DNA from: JAUNKE01 sp041853585
Lineage (GTDB): Bacteria; Bacillota; Clostridia; Peptostreptococcales; Filifactoraceae
Direction of reading: 5' to 3'
Assembly: GCA_041853585.1 (NCBI GenBank)
Contig: JBGZSM010000019.1
Span: 1-16,040 of the forward strand
DNA: 16,040 nt
The position numbers and the translations under genes are program-made. The notes under the pieces are model-generated. The model ran no database searches and was not told where the DNA came from. It was given only the letters and a program-made list of their open reading frames with translations. Position 1 is the first letter of the stretch; every line of letters starts with the position of its first letter. Below are positions 7,925-14,485 of the stretch, in pieces.

Positions 7925-7938
7925 CATCAAACTTGATG
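7925..7938 (-). terminator. Possible weak terminator of the DUF4300-like gene
   Basis: On the minus strand CATCAA and TTGATG form a short stem (effective loop about four bases), followed by TTTTAAAAAAT. It begins 24 bases after the stop at 7962. The stem is short and AT-rich, so terminator strength is doubtful. Confidence 0.3.
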
Positions 7939-7961
7939 CACTAATCGCATTCAAAATGGAT

Positions 7962-8858
7962 TTACTCGCCCTTCGTTTTATTCGGATTGGAGCGATAACC
8001 TTCCAGCAACTCTCCGTTTTCCATGATAAAAGGATCCGCCGTCGGCTGATTCCATGAAATATCATATTTGTTCATCAGATAATCGTTGAGCTCCGTGCGA
8101 TTTTTGAATTTGATGGCTTGATAAGGCTCTTGGAAAGTCACCTTTTCGACAAAAAGCAAACCGTCATCCACCGGAACGAGCACGCCGATATGTCCGATAA
8201 ACAGAGAAGATGCTCCTTGCTCATCTTCAAAATTGAAAAATACGGAAATCAAGGTTGCTTTGTCCTCATTTTTAAAAGTAATTCCCTTATCTTTCCAATT
8301 CTCTTTGACTCGATTCAAATGAACCTTGATGTCTTTTGAGTTTTCGGTCGGAATATGCGAATACAAACTGAAAAACTCATTTTTTTCTTCTTCTGTAAAC
8401 ATATTCGGATGTGTTTTGAAAGTTTCTTTCTCTACAAAAAGCTGCGAATCGTCTTCAACTATCGGATTTTTTATTTCAATGAAGTCGCCCATTAAATCAT
8501 AACTCGTAATGCGACAGTTATAGCCCAAAAACTCCGGATGCTTTGAATCCCACAATTCCTGCATCGATATCACATCGTACTCCGGCAATAGATGGTCGAT
8601 TTTTGTAAATCCGTCGTTCAATGTCTTGTTTTCCACCGCTTCATTAAACAAATTGACATTGCCTAAAAAAGTTTCGATTCGCTCCGGTGCGATACCGGCT
8701 TTATCAAGTGCGGCTTTTACTTCTTCCTGACTCGCCTTGTCCGCCAGATTCGAATAAGTAATGCCGGTTGTAAATTCCCGCTCGGATTTCTCGCTTTTAG
8801 CACAACCCGAAAGCACAAGCACGGAACAAATCAATAATGCTGCTATTCTTCTTTTCAT
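7962..8858 (-). CDS. DUF4300-like lipoprotein (298 aa)
   Basis: This is a secreted lipoprotein with signal peptide and lipobox L-S-G-C, Cys19 being the modified residue. The mature domain matches my recollection of the DUF4300 family in its order of motifs: ITYSNLADKASQEEV near 33-47, a GYNCRITSYDLMGDFIEI stretch near 112, ATLISVFFNF, SLFIGHIGVLVPVDDGLLFVEK near 216-238, PYQAIKFKN, and the PFIMENGELL tail near 278. No catalytic motif is recognised, and the role of the family is unknown. The start at 8858 has AAGGA about 11 bases upstream on the minus strand, a rather long spacing. The gene stands alone and converges with the VanY-like gene. A surface or substrate-handling role is only a guess from the lipoprotein nature. 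Confidence 0.85.
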   Translation of the reverse strand: MKRRIAALLICSVLVLSGCAKSEKSEREFTTGITYSNLADKASQEEVKAALDKAGIAPERIETFLGNVNLFNEAVENKTLNDGFTKIDHLLPEYDVISMQELWDSKHPEFLGYNCRITSYDLMGDFIEIKNPIVEDDSQLFVEKETFKTHPNMFTEEEKNEFFSLYSHIPTENSKDIKVHLNRVKENWKDKGITFKNEDKATLISVFFNFEDEQGASSLFIGHIGVLVPVDDGLLFVEKVTFQEPYQAIKFKNRTELNDYLMNKYDISWNQPTADPFIMENGELLEGYRSNPNKTKGE

Positions 8859-9493
8859 TTTCTTTATCCTTCCATATCATAGTCTGAAACACTATACTTT
8901 ATTTTGAAATAACTTTGAGAAATCTTAGGCGATATCGACAGTACGAATCGCATCCGTTTTCCAAAACTTTTCGGATAAGTTCTCCCATACGCTGAATTCA
9001 GCTCTTCTAAATTCTTTGCATCTTACATTATAACTTGTATTTCGAATTTTGTCAGGTTACAATATTGTCATTTTTGACTACGGATATGGATAGCGATAAC
9101 GAATCAGTTTATAGATTTTAATAGCAGAGCGAATTGAACTTATCAAACAGAATCTTGCCGCTACATCCTCTGCAACATGATCGTATTTTAGCAGGAAAAA
9201 TCGTGTATAATAAGAAAATGGACTAAAAATAAATTATAATGTATACTGTATAAGGAGAGATAAACTGTTGTCGGGAAACTCCTATGCAAACTTCTTCTTT
9301 TGAAGTAGCATATCGGAACGCTTTTGATTCGATTCGCACCGGATTAAATGCTCTCTTCTTACAGGAATTCCTGCAATACATAAGAAAAGCCAAGACAAAG
9401 ACAGGGAATATTTCATTTTCCAAGAGCTTTGTAATCGATAGGGGTCTTTGTTATTCCAATAATCAATGCCTTTAGAGGAAAGGAAGTGGAAAA
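8859..9493. other. 635-bp intergenic region, mostly non-coding
   Basis: No convincing gene is seen. Contents: the 5' region of the DUF4300-like gene (weak -10-like TATAGT/TATGAT only), a minus-strand open stretch ending at a TAG at 9078-9080 that may be a decayed coding end, AT-rich promoter-like boxes at 9206-9247, an SD-like AAGGAG at 9252-9257, and a 63-codon plus-strand open frame at 9284-9475 that lacks its own SD. The region looks like a place where genes or mobile elements have decayed. Confidence 0.5.
9206..9257 (+). promoter_or_regulatory. Promoter-like boxes and orphan SD upstream of the small lipoprotein
   Basis: TATAAT occurs at 9206-9211 and 9235-9240, and TGGACT (9219-9224) with TATACT (9242-9247) at 17-base spacing forms a sigma-A-like pair. 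AAGGAG at 9252-9257 follows. The next start-like codons (CTG 9265, TTG 9268) open only a 12-13 codon frame ending at a TGA. CTCCT near 9280 could pair with AGGAG, masking this SD. It may drive the lipoprotein gene at 9494 with a long leader. Confidence 0.35.
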
Positions 9494-10093
9494 ATGAAAA
9501 AGTATCTTGTGTTAGTAGTTTTAGGTATTTTAATTTTTACCGGATGTAAAAATAAAGATGAAAACAATTCTACTTCAGAAATCATTGTAGGAAACAAGTC
9601 CGTACTTATCAACGAGAATACACAGCCTATAGAAGTCAATGATATCGAATTCACTGTTTTCATAAAAGGCGACAAACAAAAAGAATATGAAAATGTAGCG
9701 GATATCGAAAAAGACTTGGGTTACAAATTCTTAAAATCGGAACTTTTTTATAATGATTCGTATAGTGCATTTTATACGAATCGGGAGAGTAGCGATCTGG
9801 AAAGTGAAATCGTGTTTATGAAAAAAGATCTTGAAGGCAGTAACGGACCGTTTTTGAGTATGTATTTTTTAACCAATGCGCCGGGAAAACTTAGCTTTGA
9901 ATATGACAACTCCTACAAATTCTTAGAATCAAAAGAAAATGCAATGGGAGATTCCGTTGCAATAATACAAACAAAAATAGATAATTCGTATATAATTGAG
10001 TTTTTCCACGAAGATGTGCGTTATTGTGTTTCAAATATCCATGCCTCCGACTTAAATGAGGTTTACTCCGTTATTGACTCTTTTAACAAATAA
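9494..10093 (+). CDS. Small secreted lipoprotein, unknown function (199 aa)
   Basis: The start is well defined by AAAGGAAG at 9479-9486. The signal peptide MKKYLVLVVLGILIFTGC ends in the lipobox F-T-G-C with Cys18 as lipidation site, followed by a short polar linker (KNKDENNSTSE). The mature part has a lysine/aspartate-rich alpha/beta pattern (DIEKDLGYKFLKSELFYN near 73-90; FEYDNSYKFLE near 135; a final SDLNEVYSVIDSF helix). The layout (VxDIEKxLGYKF at one end, a final V-x-S-I-D-S-F-like helix) faintly recalls DUF4367 domains linked to anti-sigma proteins, but I would not assign it. Codons look like those of its neighbours, though AT content is higher than in the exporter operon. It stands alone and no terminator is obvious after it. 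Confidence 0.8.
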   Translation: MKKYLVLVVLGILIFTGCKNKDENNSTSEIIVGNKSVLINENTQPIEVNDIEFTVFIKGDKQKEYENVADIEKDLGYKFLKSELFYNDSYSAFYTNRESSDLESEIVFMKKDLEGSNGPFLSMYFLTNAPGKLSFEYDNSYKFLESKENAMGDSVAIIQTKIDNSYIIEFFHEDVRYCVSNIHASDLNEVYSVIDSFNK

Positions 10094-10171
10094 ATTTCAT
10101 CTGACGGATAGAAAAGAATAAAAGTATCAAACAGGTCCGGCGAGAAGATAACCGAAAAACTCCACAACAAC

Positions 10172-10199
10172 TTGACAAGACCACTTGGTCGGATATGGT
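10172..10199 (+). promoter_or_regulatory. Promoter with operator-like dyad for the two-TM protein pair
   Basis: A perfect -35 TTGACA at 10172-10177 and TATGGT at 10194-10199 are separated by 16 bases. Inside the spacer, GACCACTTGGTC at 10179-10190 is a perfect GACCA-CT-TGGTC inverted repeat with a two-base centre. A repressor bound there would cover the promoter. An alternative extended -10 (TGGTATAGT, 10219-10227) lies closer to the gene. Confidence 0.55.
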
Positions 10200-10261
10200 G
10201 GAAAAAACAAACAATTTGTGGTATAGTAGTTTTATAAATTTGGATTCAGAAAGGATTTCTT

Positions 10262-10693
10262 ATGGAACAAAACAATTACAACGGAAGCGAGCAAAACAAC
10301 TCAATGAATTCCGAAGCGCAAAATCTGCAACCGGACAATTCAAATGCATCTTTCCAAAATAATTATTCTCAGATGGATGCCCCGAGAGAAGTTCCGCCGC
10401 AAAATTATTATGCTTCTTCTGCAAGCTATTATAATCGTGAAGAGATGGCTCCTCCGATGACACTCAGCGATTTCTTTATTATGTTTTTGATATTGATGAT
10501 TCCGATTGTCAATGTCATCATGCTTTTCGTTTGGGGATTTAGCAGCGATACCAACCCGAACAAAAGTAATTTCTGTAAGGCGCAGCTCATTATGATGGCG
10601 ATTACCTTTGTGTTGATGATATTGTTGTGGGGAATGATTTTTGCTTTCGTTATGGCAATATTGCAATCACAAGATGCCGCTATGTTGTTTTAA
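10262..10693 (+). CDS. Two-TM membrane protein with Asn/Gln-rich N-terminus (143 aa)
   Basis: This is a small membrane protein of unknown function. AAAGGA at 10250-10255 supports the ATG. Residues 1-65 are low complexity, rich in Asn, Gln, Ser and Tyr and probably disordered. Two TM helices follow at about 70-94 and 108-134, joined by a short polar turn with FSSDTNPNKSNF. The segment IPIVNVIMLFVWGFSS and the turn are shared with the next gene, so the two are paralogs. The pattern of a disordered N-terminus plus a two-TM hairpin is common in Firmicute membrane proteins without assigned roles. The next gene's SD overlaps this stop codon, so the pair is cotranscribed and probably translationally coupled. 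The promoter carries an operator-like dyad, so expression is probably regulated. Confidence 0.85.
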   Translation: MEQNNYNGSEQNNSMNSEAQNLQPDNSNASFQNNYSQMDAPREVPPQNYYASSASYYNREEMAPPMTLSDFFIMFLILMIPIVNVIMLFVWGFSSDTNPNKSNFCKAQLIMMAITFVLMILLWGMIFAFVMAILQSQDAAMLF

Positions 10694-10702
10694 GGAGGAC
10701 TT

Positions 10703-10975
10703 ATGAATCAAGATTATAATTCAAACAATGGAATGTACCCCGTAGTCAGCATGGGCGAATGGCTGCTCACTATCTTTTTGTCGGGTATTCCGATGGTTGG
10801 TCTGATAATGCTTATCGTCTTTGCTTTTTCAAGCAATGTTAATCCGAGCAAAAAAAATTATGCACGAATGATGTTGATTGTGCAGGTTGTATTTTTTGTA
10901 CTTTATATGGTACTTTTGCTTACAGGAGTACTTTCAAATCTTTACGACCCATCAATGTACAATACGAATTATTAA
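10703..10975 (+). CDS. Short two-TM membrane protein, paralog of the upstream gene (90 aa)
   Basis: A strong SD AAGGAGG at 10692-10698 overlaps the stop of the upstream gene. The protein has a short Asn-rich N-terminus (residues 1-12) and two TM helices at about 19-43 and 55-78. The signature IPMVGLIMLIVFAFSS followed by NVNPSKKNYA matches the IPIVNVIMLFVWGFSS and DTNPNKSNF of the upstream protein. It is thus a shorter version without the long disordered head. The two may form hetero-oligomers in the membrane. A strong terminator starts 5 bases after the stop. The function is unknown. Confidence 0.85.
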   Translation: MNQDYNSNNGMYPVVSMGEWLLTIFLSGIPMVGLIMLIVFAFSSNVNPSKKNYARMMLIVQVVFFVLYMVLLLTGVLSNLYDPSMYNTNY

Positions 10976-10979
10976 TTTC

Positions 10980-11005
10980 AGACCGAGTTTCACTCGGTCT
11001 TTTTT
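10980..11005 (+). terminator. Strong Rho-independent terminator
   Basis: A perfect 9-bp stem, AGACCGAGT (10980-10988) and ACTCGGTCT (10992-11000), with a three-base TTC loop, is followed by a six-T run at 11000-11005. It separates the two-TM protein pair from the UbiA cassette. The SD of the UbiA-like gene (AGGGGG, 11008-11013) begins right after it, so the cassette's transcription start must lie close or read through. Confidence 0.9.
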
Positions 11006-11017
11006 CTAGGGGGAAAT

Positions 11018-11917
11018 ATGCTCAAGCGTTTGAATATCTATTTTAGAGAAATGTTTCCGATTCCGCCGCGCCTCTTACTCGGCTTTATCGTATTCGGCGA
11101 AATTTATTTTATCATTTTGCTCAACTACGGCGTGACGGATTTTTCAATCGAAATTCAGGAGATCATCGGCGCGTTCACCGTTTTTGCATTTTATATGTAT
11201 CTTCGAATCGCTGACGATTTCAAAGATTATGAGCTTGACCTCGTGCTCTTTTCGCATCGTCCGTTGCCGAGCGGCCGCGTCACCAAAAAAGATTTGTTCA
11301 TCGTCTGTGCTGTCGTTCAGGCGATTGCGATTGTGCTCAATTTTTTGTATATGAATAATTTTTATTTCTTCCTGTTTCTTTACGGCTACGGCTTTTTGAT
11401 GAGTCAGTGGTTTTTTCAGCGACACCGAATTCAATCGAGTTTGCCCCTCGCACTCGTGACGCACAATCCGGTACAGATTATCGTCAATCTGTATATCATT
11501 TCATTTACCTGCATCAAATATAATCTCTATCCCTATACTTATATCACTTTTTTGGTGCTGTGGACTCTGTATTTTCCGTCGCTGATTTGGGAAATCAGTC
11601 GAAAAATCCGCGCACCCAAAGAAGAAACGGCCTATGTCACCTACTCCAAACTTTTCAGCTACGAGCGCGTGATAAAATTTGTTTTGGCGCTCACCTTGGT
11701 CGATATTGTCACCAACATCATCTTGGTTTGGAATTTGAACAAAATGATGGTCGTGCTCTTTCTGCTCGCAGTGGCTTGGATGACAAAACAATTTTTGTCC
11801 TACATCAAAGACCCTTATCAATATCGCATCGTCACGAAGGTCGAGCAATACACTTATGTGCAGGAAATGATGATGCTTCTTACGGTTGCGACTTATTTGG
11901 CGGTGGGTAAAATATGA
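11018..11917 (+). CDS. UbiA-family membrane prenyltransferase-like protein (299 aa)
   Basis: This is a polytopic membrane protein with about eight or nine hydrophobic segments. The UbiA signature is clear: Asp66, Asp67, Asp70 and Asp74 in DDFKDYELD, followed by HRPLPSGRV at 80-88, match the first Asp-rich motif plus the R-P-L-x-S-G-R element. The second motif region, in the loop near 192-210, reads EISRKIRAPKEE...VTYSK; it has Glu and Lys/Arg where typical UbiA enzymes have DxxxD, as in one clostridial UbiA subgroup I know of. UbiA enzymes transfer prenyl groups from prenyl diphosphates to aromatic or polar acceptors at the membrane. The SD is AGGGGG at 11008-11013. The stop overlaps the next ATG (ATGA, 11914-11917), so the two are coupled. 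The acceptor substrate is unknown; no quinone or heme genes are near. Confidence 0.85.
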   Translation: MLKRLNIYFREMFPIPPRLLLGFIVFGEIYFIILLNYGVTDFSIEIQEIIGAFTVFAFYMYLRIADDFKDYELDLVLFSHRPLPSGRVTKKDLFIVCAVVQAIAIVLNFLYMNNFYFFLFLYGYGFLMSQWFFQRHRIQSSLPLALVTHNPVQIIVNLYIISFTCIKYNLYPYTYITFLVLWTLYFPSLIWEISRKIRAPKEETAYVTYSKLFSYERVIKFVLALTLVDIVTNIILVWNLNKMMVVLFLLAVAWMTKQFLSYIKDPYQYRIVTKVEQYTYVQEMMMLLTVATYLAVGKI

Positions 11918-14247
11918 CAAAAGCAATTCATTTACAAAAAATGCAATCGGCAAATATTCCCGTTCCGCATTTTCAAGTCCTGCACTTCGACGATTTGTTT
12001 CGCCGAGAGGAATTGCAACAGTTGATTCGGGATTTTCAAACCGGTGATTCAAGAGACAATCTTGCAATTTGGAGCAGGCGTTTCCAAGACTTTGTGCGTG
12101 CTCATTTTGTCATGCCTCCATTGGACTTGCCGGAAAAATTATACGCCGTTCGCTCCTGTTGCAATTGGGAAGACGGTGATTTCAGCTTTGCCGGAATCTT
12201 TGAAAGCTATCTGAACACGCCTTCGGTACAAATACAGGAGCGCGTTTGCGATTGTATCGCTTCCTTATATACTGTGCGCGCGCTGGAATATATTTTAGAG
12301 AAAAAAATTGATTTGTCCTCTTTGAAAATGGATGTCATCGTGCAGGAAATGGCGGGCGGCGAATTGTCGGGCGTGCTCTTTACCGCCAATCCGCTCGGCA
12401 TATTAAATGAAAATGTCATCTTGGTCGGCAAAGGCTTGGGCGAAGGCATCGTCTCAGACAAGGTGGCGACGACGACCTATTATTGCATGGAGCATTTTTA
12501 TCATTACGATGGCGAAGAAGATTTGTTGGACGAAGAAAAATTGCAGAGACTCTTAAACTACGGCAAGGAGATTGAAAAAATCCTATCGCAAGAGTATCTC
12601 GATATCGAATTTACAATCGCCGATGACAAAATCTACATTTTGCAGGCGCGCAAAATCACTTCGTTGGACGGCGAAATCGAAATCTACGACAACTCCAATA
12701 TTGTCGAAAGCTATCCGAATATCACGCTGCCGCTGTCGATTTCATTTGCGAAAGAAGTCTATGCCGGTGTGTTCACGAGTCTTGCCCGCCGAGTGCTCAA
12801 AAAACCGGCGCTCGTTGACAAAAATCTTTTCATCTTTGAAAATATGGTCGGCGATATCAACGGGCGCATCTATTACAAAATCACGAATTGGTATCGAGTG
12901 CTTCATTTTTTGCCGCTGCGAAGCAAAATTATTCCGATCTGGCAGGAAATGCTCGGCGTCAGCGAAAAATCCTATCCGAGCGATGTTCATAAACTCTCCT
13001 TCATTGAGCGAATTCAAATTTATTGCTCCTGCATCGTCGAGTTTTTTCGCGTACCCCAAAATATGCGGATGCTCAACGACCGATTTGAGCAGATCCAATC
13101 CAAATTCAATGAAGAAATCGAGCATTGTCAAAATCCGAAAGAACTTCAAGCGCTCTATCTTCTGATTAAAAAGGAGCTGCTCGACATCTGGGACATCACC
13201 CTGCTCAACGATTTGTATGCCTTTGTTTTTACGGGCATCATCAAAAATTGGCGAAAAAGCGACGAAAAGCATACCGAATTCATTTCCGGCATTCACAATA
13301 TCGAGAGTATGAAGCCGATTGCAAAACTGGTCGAAATTGCAAGCTATTATTCGCAAAACGGCAATGATGAAACCTACCGCAAACTCTGCGAAGAATATAT
13401 TCGATGCTACGGCGACCGAGCGCTTGAAGAATTGAAGCTCGAAACAAAAACCTTCCGCAGCAATCCCGAATTGTTGCAGCAGAAGGTCGAAGAATATCTG
13501 GGCGATTTGTCCCAGCTTCAAAATATCCAATCCAATCTTGAGCTCATCGAAGAAAATTTGCAAAATCGACAAAAAGCGGGATTCTTTTCCAAAAGAGCCG
13601 TACTCGGTATCAAAAATCGCGAGCAGTCCCGACTTCATCGCACGCGCATCTACGGCTTTGTACGAAGAATCTTTTTGTCCATCGCCGATTCTTTTGTAAA
13701 AGACGATTTGATTGAAGAACCGCGCGATATTTTTTATCTCCGAATCGATGAAGTTTTTGAGCGAATCGAGCATCCGTCCTCTGCAAAACGCATCGTGTCG
13801 GAAAGGAAAAAAGAATATGCGAATTATGAGCATACACCAGCATATTCGCGCCTCATACTGACAAAAGATGCGCGTCAAAGTCTCGGGCGTCGTCTGAATC
13901 AAAAACAGATTTCGGAGAATGCCTTGCATGGCACGCCTTGCTCACCGGGCATCGCCGAAGCGGAGGTCATTGTTATTCGCAACCCGAAAGAGCAACAAAA
14001 TACCGCGGGCAAAATCATCGTTGCGCAAATGACCGACCCCGGCTGGGTCTTTCTGCTCGCAAACGCTCAAGGAATTCTCGTTGAAAAAGGTTCCCTTCTG
14101 TCACATACCGCCATCGTTTCGCGCGAGCTCAAAATTCCGTCCATCGTCGGCGTCAAAAATGCGACCCGAATTTTGAAAACCGGAGACATCGTTCGAATGA
14201 ACTGCGCCAATGGCGAAATCGAAATTCTTGATTCAAAACAGCTGTAA
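11914..14247 (+). CDS. ATP-grasp plus phosphohistidine-swivel phosphotransferase, RPH/PEP-synthase-like (777 aa)
   Basis: The N-terminal PPDK_N-type ATP-grasp domain (about 1-250) has KAIHLQKMQSANIPVPHF, VRSCCNWEDGDFSFAG (79-94, with Arg80), IVQEM (142-146), LSGVLFTANPL, GKGLGEGIVSDKV, and the closing DIEF/ILQARKIT (230-248; Gln244, Arg246). NIVESYPNITLPLSISF follows, typical of the link to the next domain. Residues about 300-660 are a divergent helical region, with PRDIFYLRIDEV near its end. The C-terminal swivel domain (about 665-775) has TPCSPGIAEAEV, a GKIIVAQMTDPGW segment and GSLLSHTAIVSRE with the phosphocarrier His731. There is no PEP/pyruvate TIM barrel after it. This order (ATP, middle, His at the end) is that of rifampin phosphotransferase; PpsA has its swivel in the middle. 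It likely moves the beta-phosphate of ATP to an unknown acceptor. Confidence 0.88.
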   Translation: MTKAIHLQKMQSANIPVPHFQVLHFDDLFRREELQQLIRDFQTGDSRDNLAIWSRRFQDFVRAHFVMPPLDLPEKLYAVRSCCNWEDGDFSFAGIFESYLNTPSVQIQERVCDCIASLYTVRALEYILEKKIDLSSLKMDVIVQEMAGGELSGVLFTANPLGILNENVILVGKGLGEGIVSDKVATTTYYCMEHFYHYDGEEDLLDEEKLQRLLNYGKEIEKILSQEYLDIEFTIADDKIYILQARKITSLDGEIEIYDNSNIVESYPNITLPLSISFAKEVYAGVFTSLARRVLKKPALVDKNLFIFENMVGDINGRIYYKITNWYRVLHFLPLRSKIIPIWQEMLGVSEKSYPSDVHKLSFIERIQIYCSCIVEFFRVPQNMRMLNDRFEQIQSKFNEEIEHCQNPKELQALYLLIKKELLDIWDITLLNDLYAFVFTGIIKNWRKSDEKHTEFISGIHNIESMKPIAKLVEIASYYSQNGNDETYRKLCEEYIRCYGDRALEELKLETKTFRSNPELLQQKVEEYLGDLSQLQNIQSNLELIEENLQNRQKAGFFSKRAVLGIKNREQSRLHRTRIYGFVRRIFLSIADSFVKDDLIEEPRDIFYLRIDEVFERIEHPSSAKRIVSERKKEYANYEHTPAYSRLILTKDARQSLGRRLNQKQISENALHGTPCSPGIAEAEVIVIRNPKEQQNTAGKIIVAQMTDPGWVFLLANAQGILVEKGSLLSHTAIVSRELKIPSIVGVKNATRILKTGDIVRMNCANGEIEILDSKQL

Positions 14248-14321
14248 AAAATCGGATAGAAAATAGACTCTCACTCAAACCGAATAAAGCATAGAAAATC
14301 ATGAATTCCTTGCGATGCAAG

Positions 14322-14458
14322 GGCGGAACGAAGAGGTTACGAACCTAACCAAATTTTTGAGTGTGGCGATAAAAATTTTTAGTAGGTTCCATGCATGGGT
14401 TGACGAGATATACAACGACCAACGGGAGATTGTATGTCCGCAACCTCACCGTTCCGCC
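14322..14458. ncRNA. Candidate multibranched structured RNA or nested palindromic element
   Basis: The outer stem pairs 14322-14330 (GGCGGAACG) with 14450-14458 (CGTTCCGCC) and 14333-14338 (GAGGTT) with 14442-14447 (AACCTC). Inside lie three further stems. GAACCTA (14341-14347) pairs with TAGGTTC (14383-14389), capped by AAATTTTT (14351-14358) with AAAAATTT (14371-14378). CCATGCATGG (14389-14398) is palindromic. 14407-14415 pairs with 14430-14438 (nine pairs, one G-T). A flanking CCTTGC/GCAAGG hairpin lies at 14309-14323. There is no open frame. It lies between the plus-strand swivel gene and the end of the minus-strand anti-sigma gene. The strand is undetermined: mismatches in the outer stem become G-U pairs on the minus strand. 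I recognise no known RNA family. It could instead be a mobile palindrome. Confidence 0.5.
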
Positions 14459-14485
14459 ACAAAATAACTTTTTGTGATATTTGAA

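Noticed and set aside
9284..9475. 63-codon plus-strand frame
   Set aside because: No SD at suitable distance and no recognised domain. Left as part of the intergenic region.
11501..12067. 188-codon minus-strand frame spanning the UbiA/kinase junction
   Set aside because: Antisense to two well supported genes; His-rich shadow composition.
12742..13929. 395-codon open frame on the minus strand
   Set aside because: It lies entirely antisense to the swivel phosphotransferase, lacks an SD and shows composition expected of a shadow frame (many Phe, Ile, Asp).
14389..14398. CCATGCATGG as a stand-alone operator
   Set aside because: It fits better as part of the multibranched structure; no promoter boxes are placed around it.
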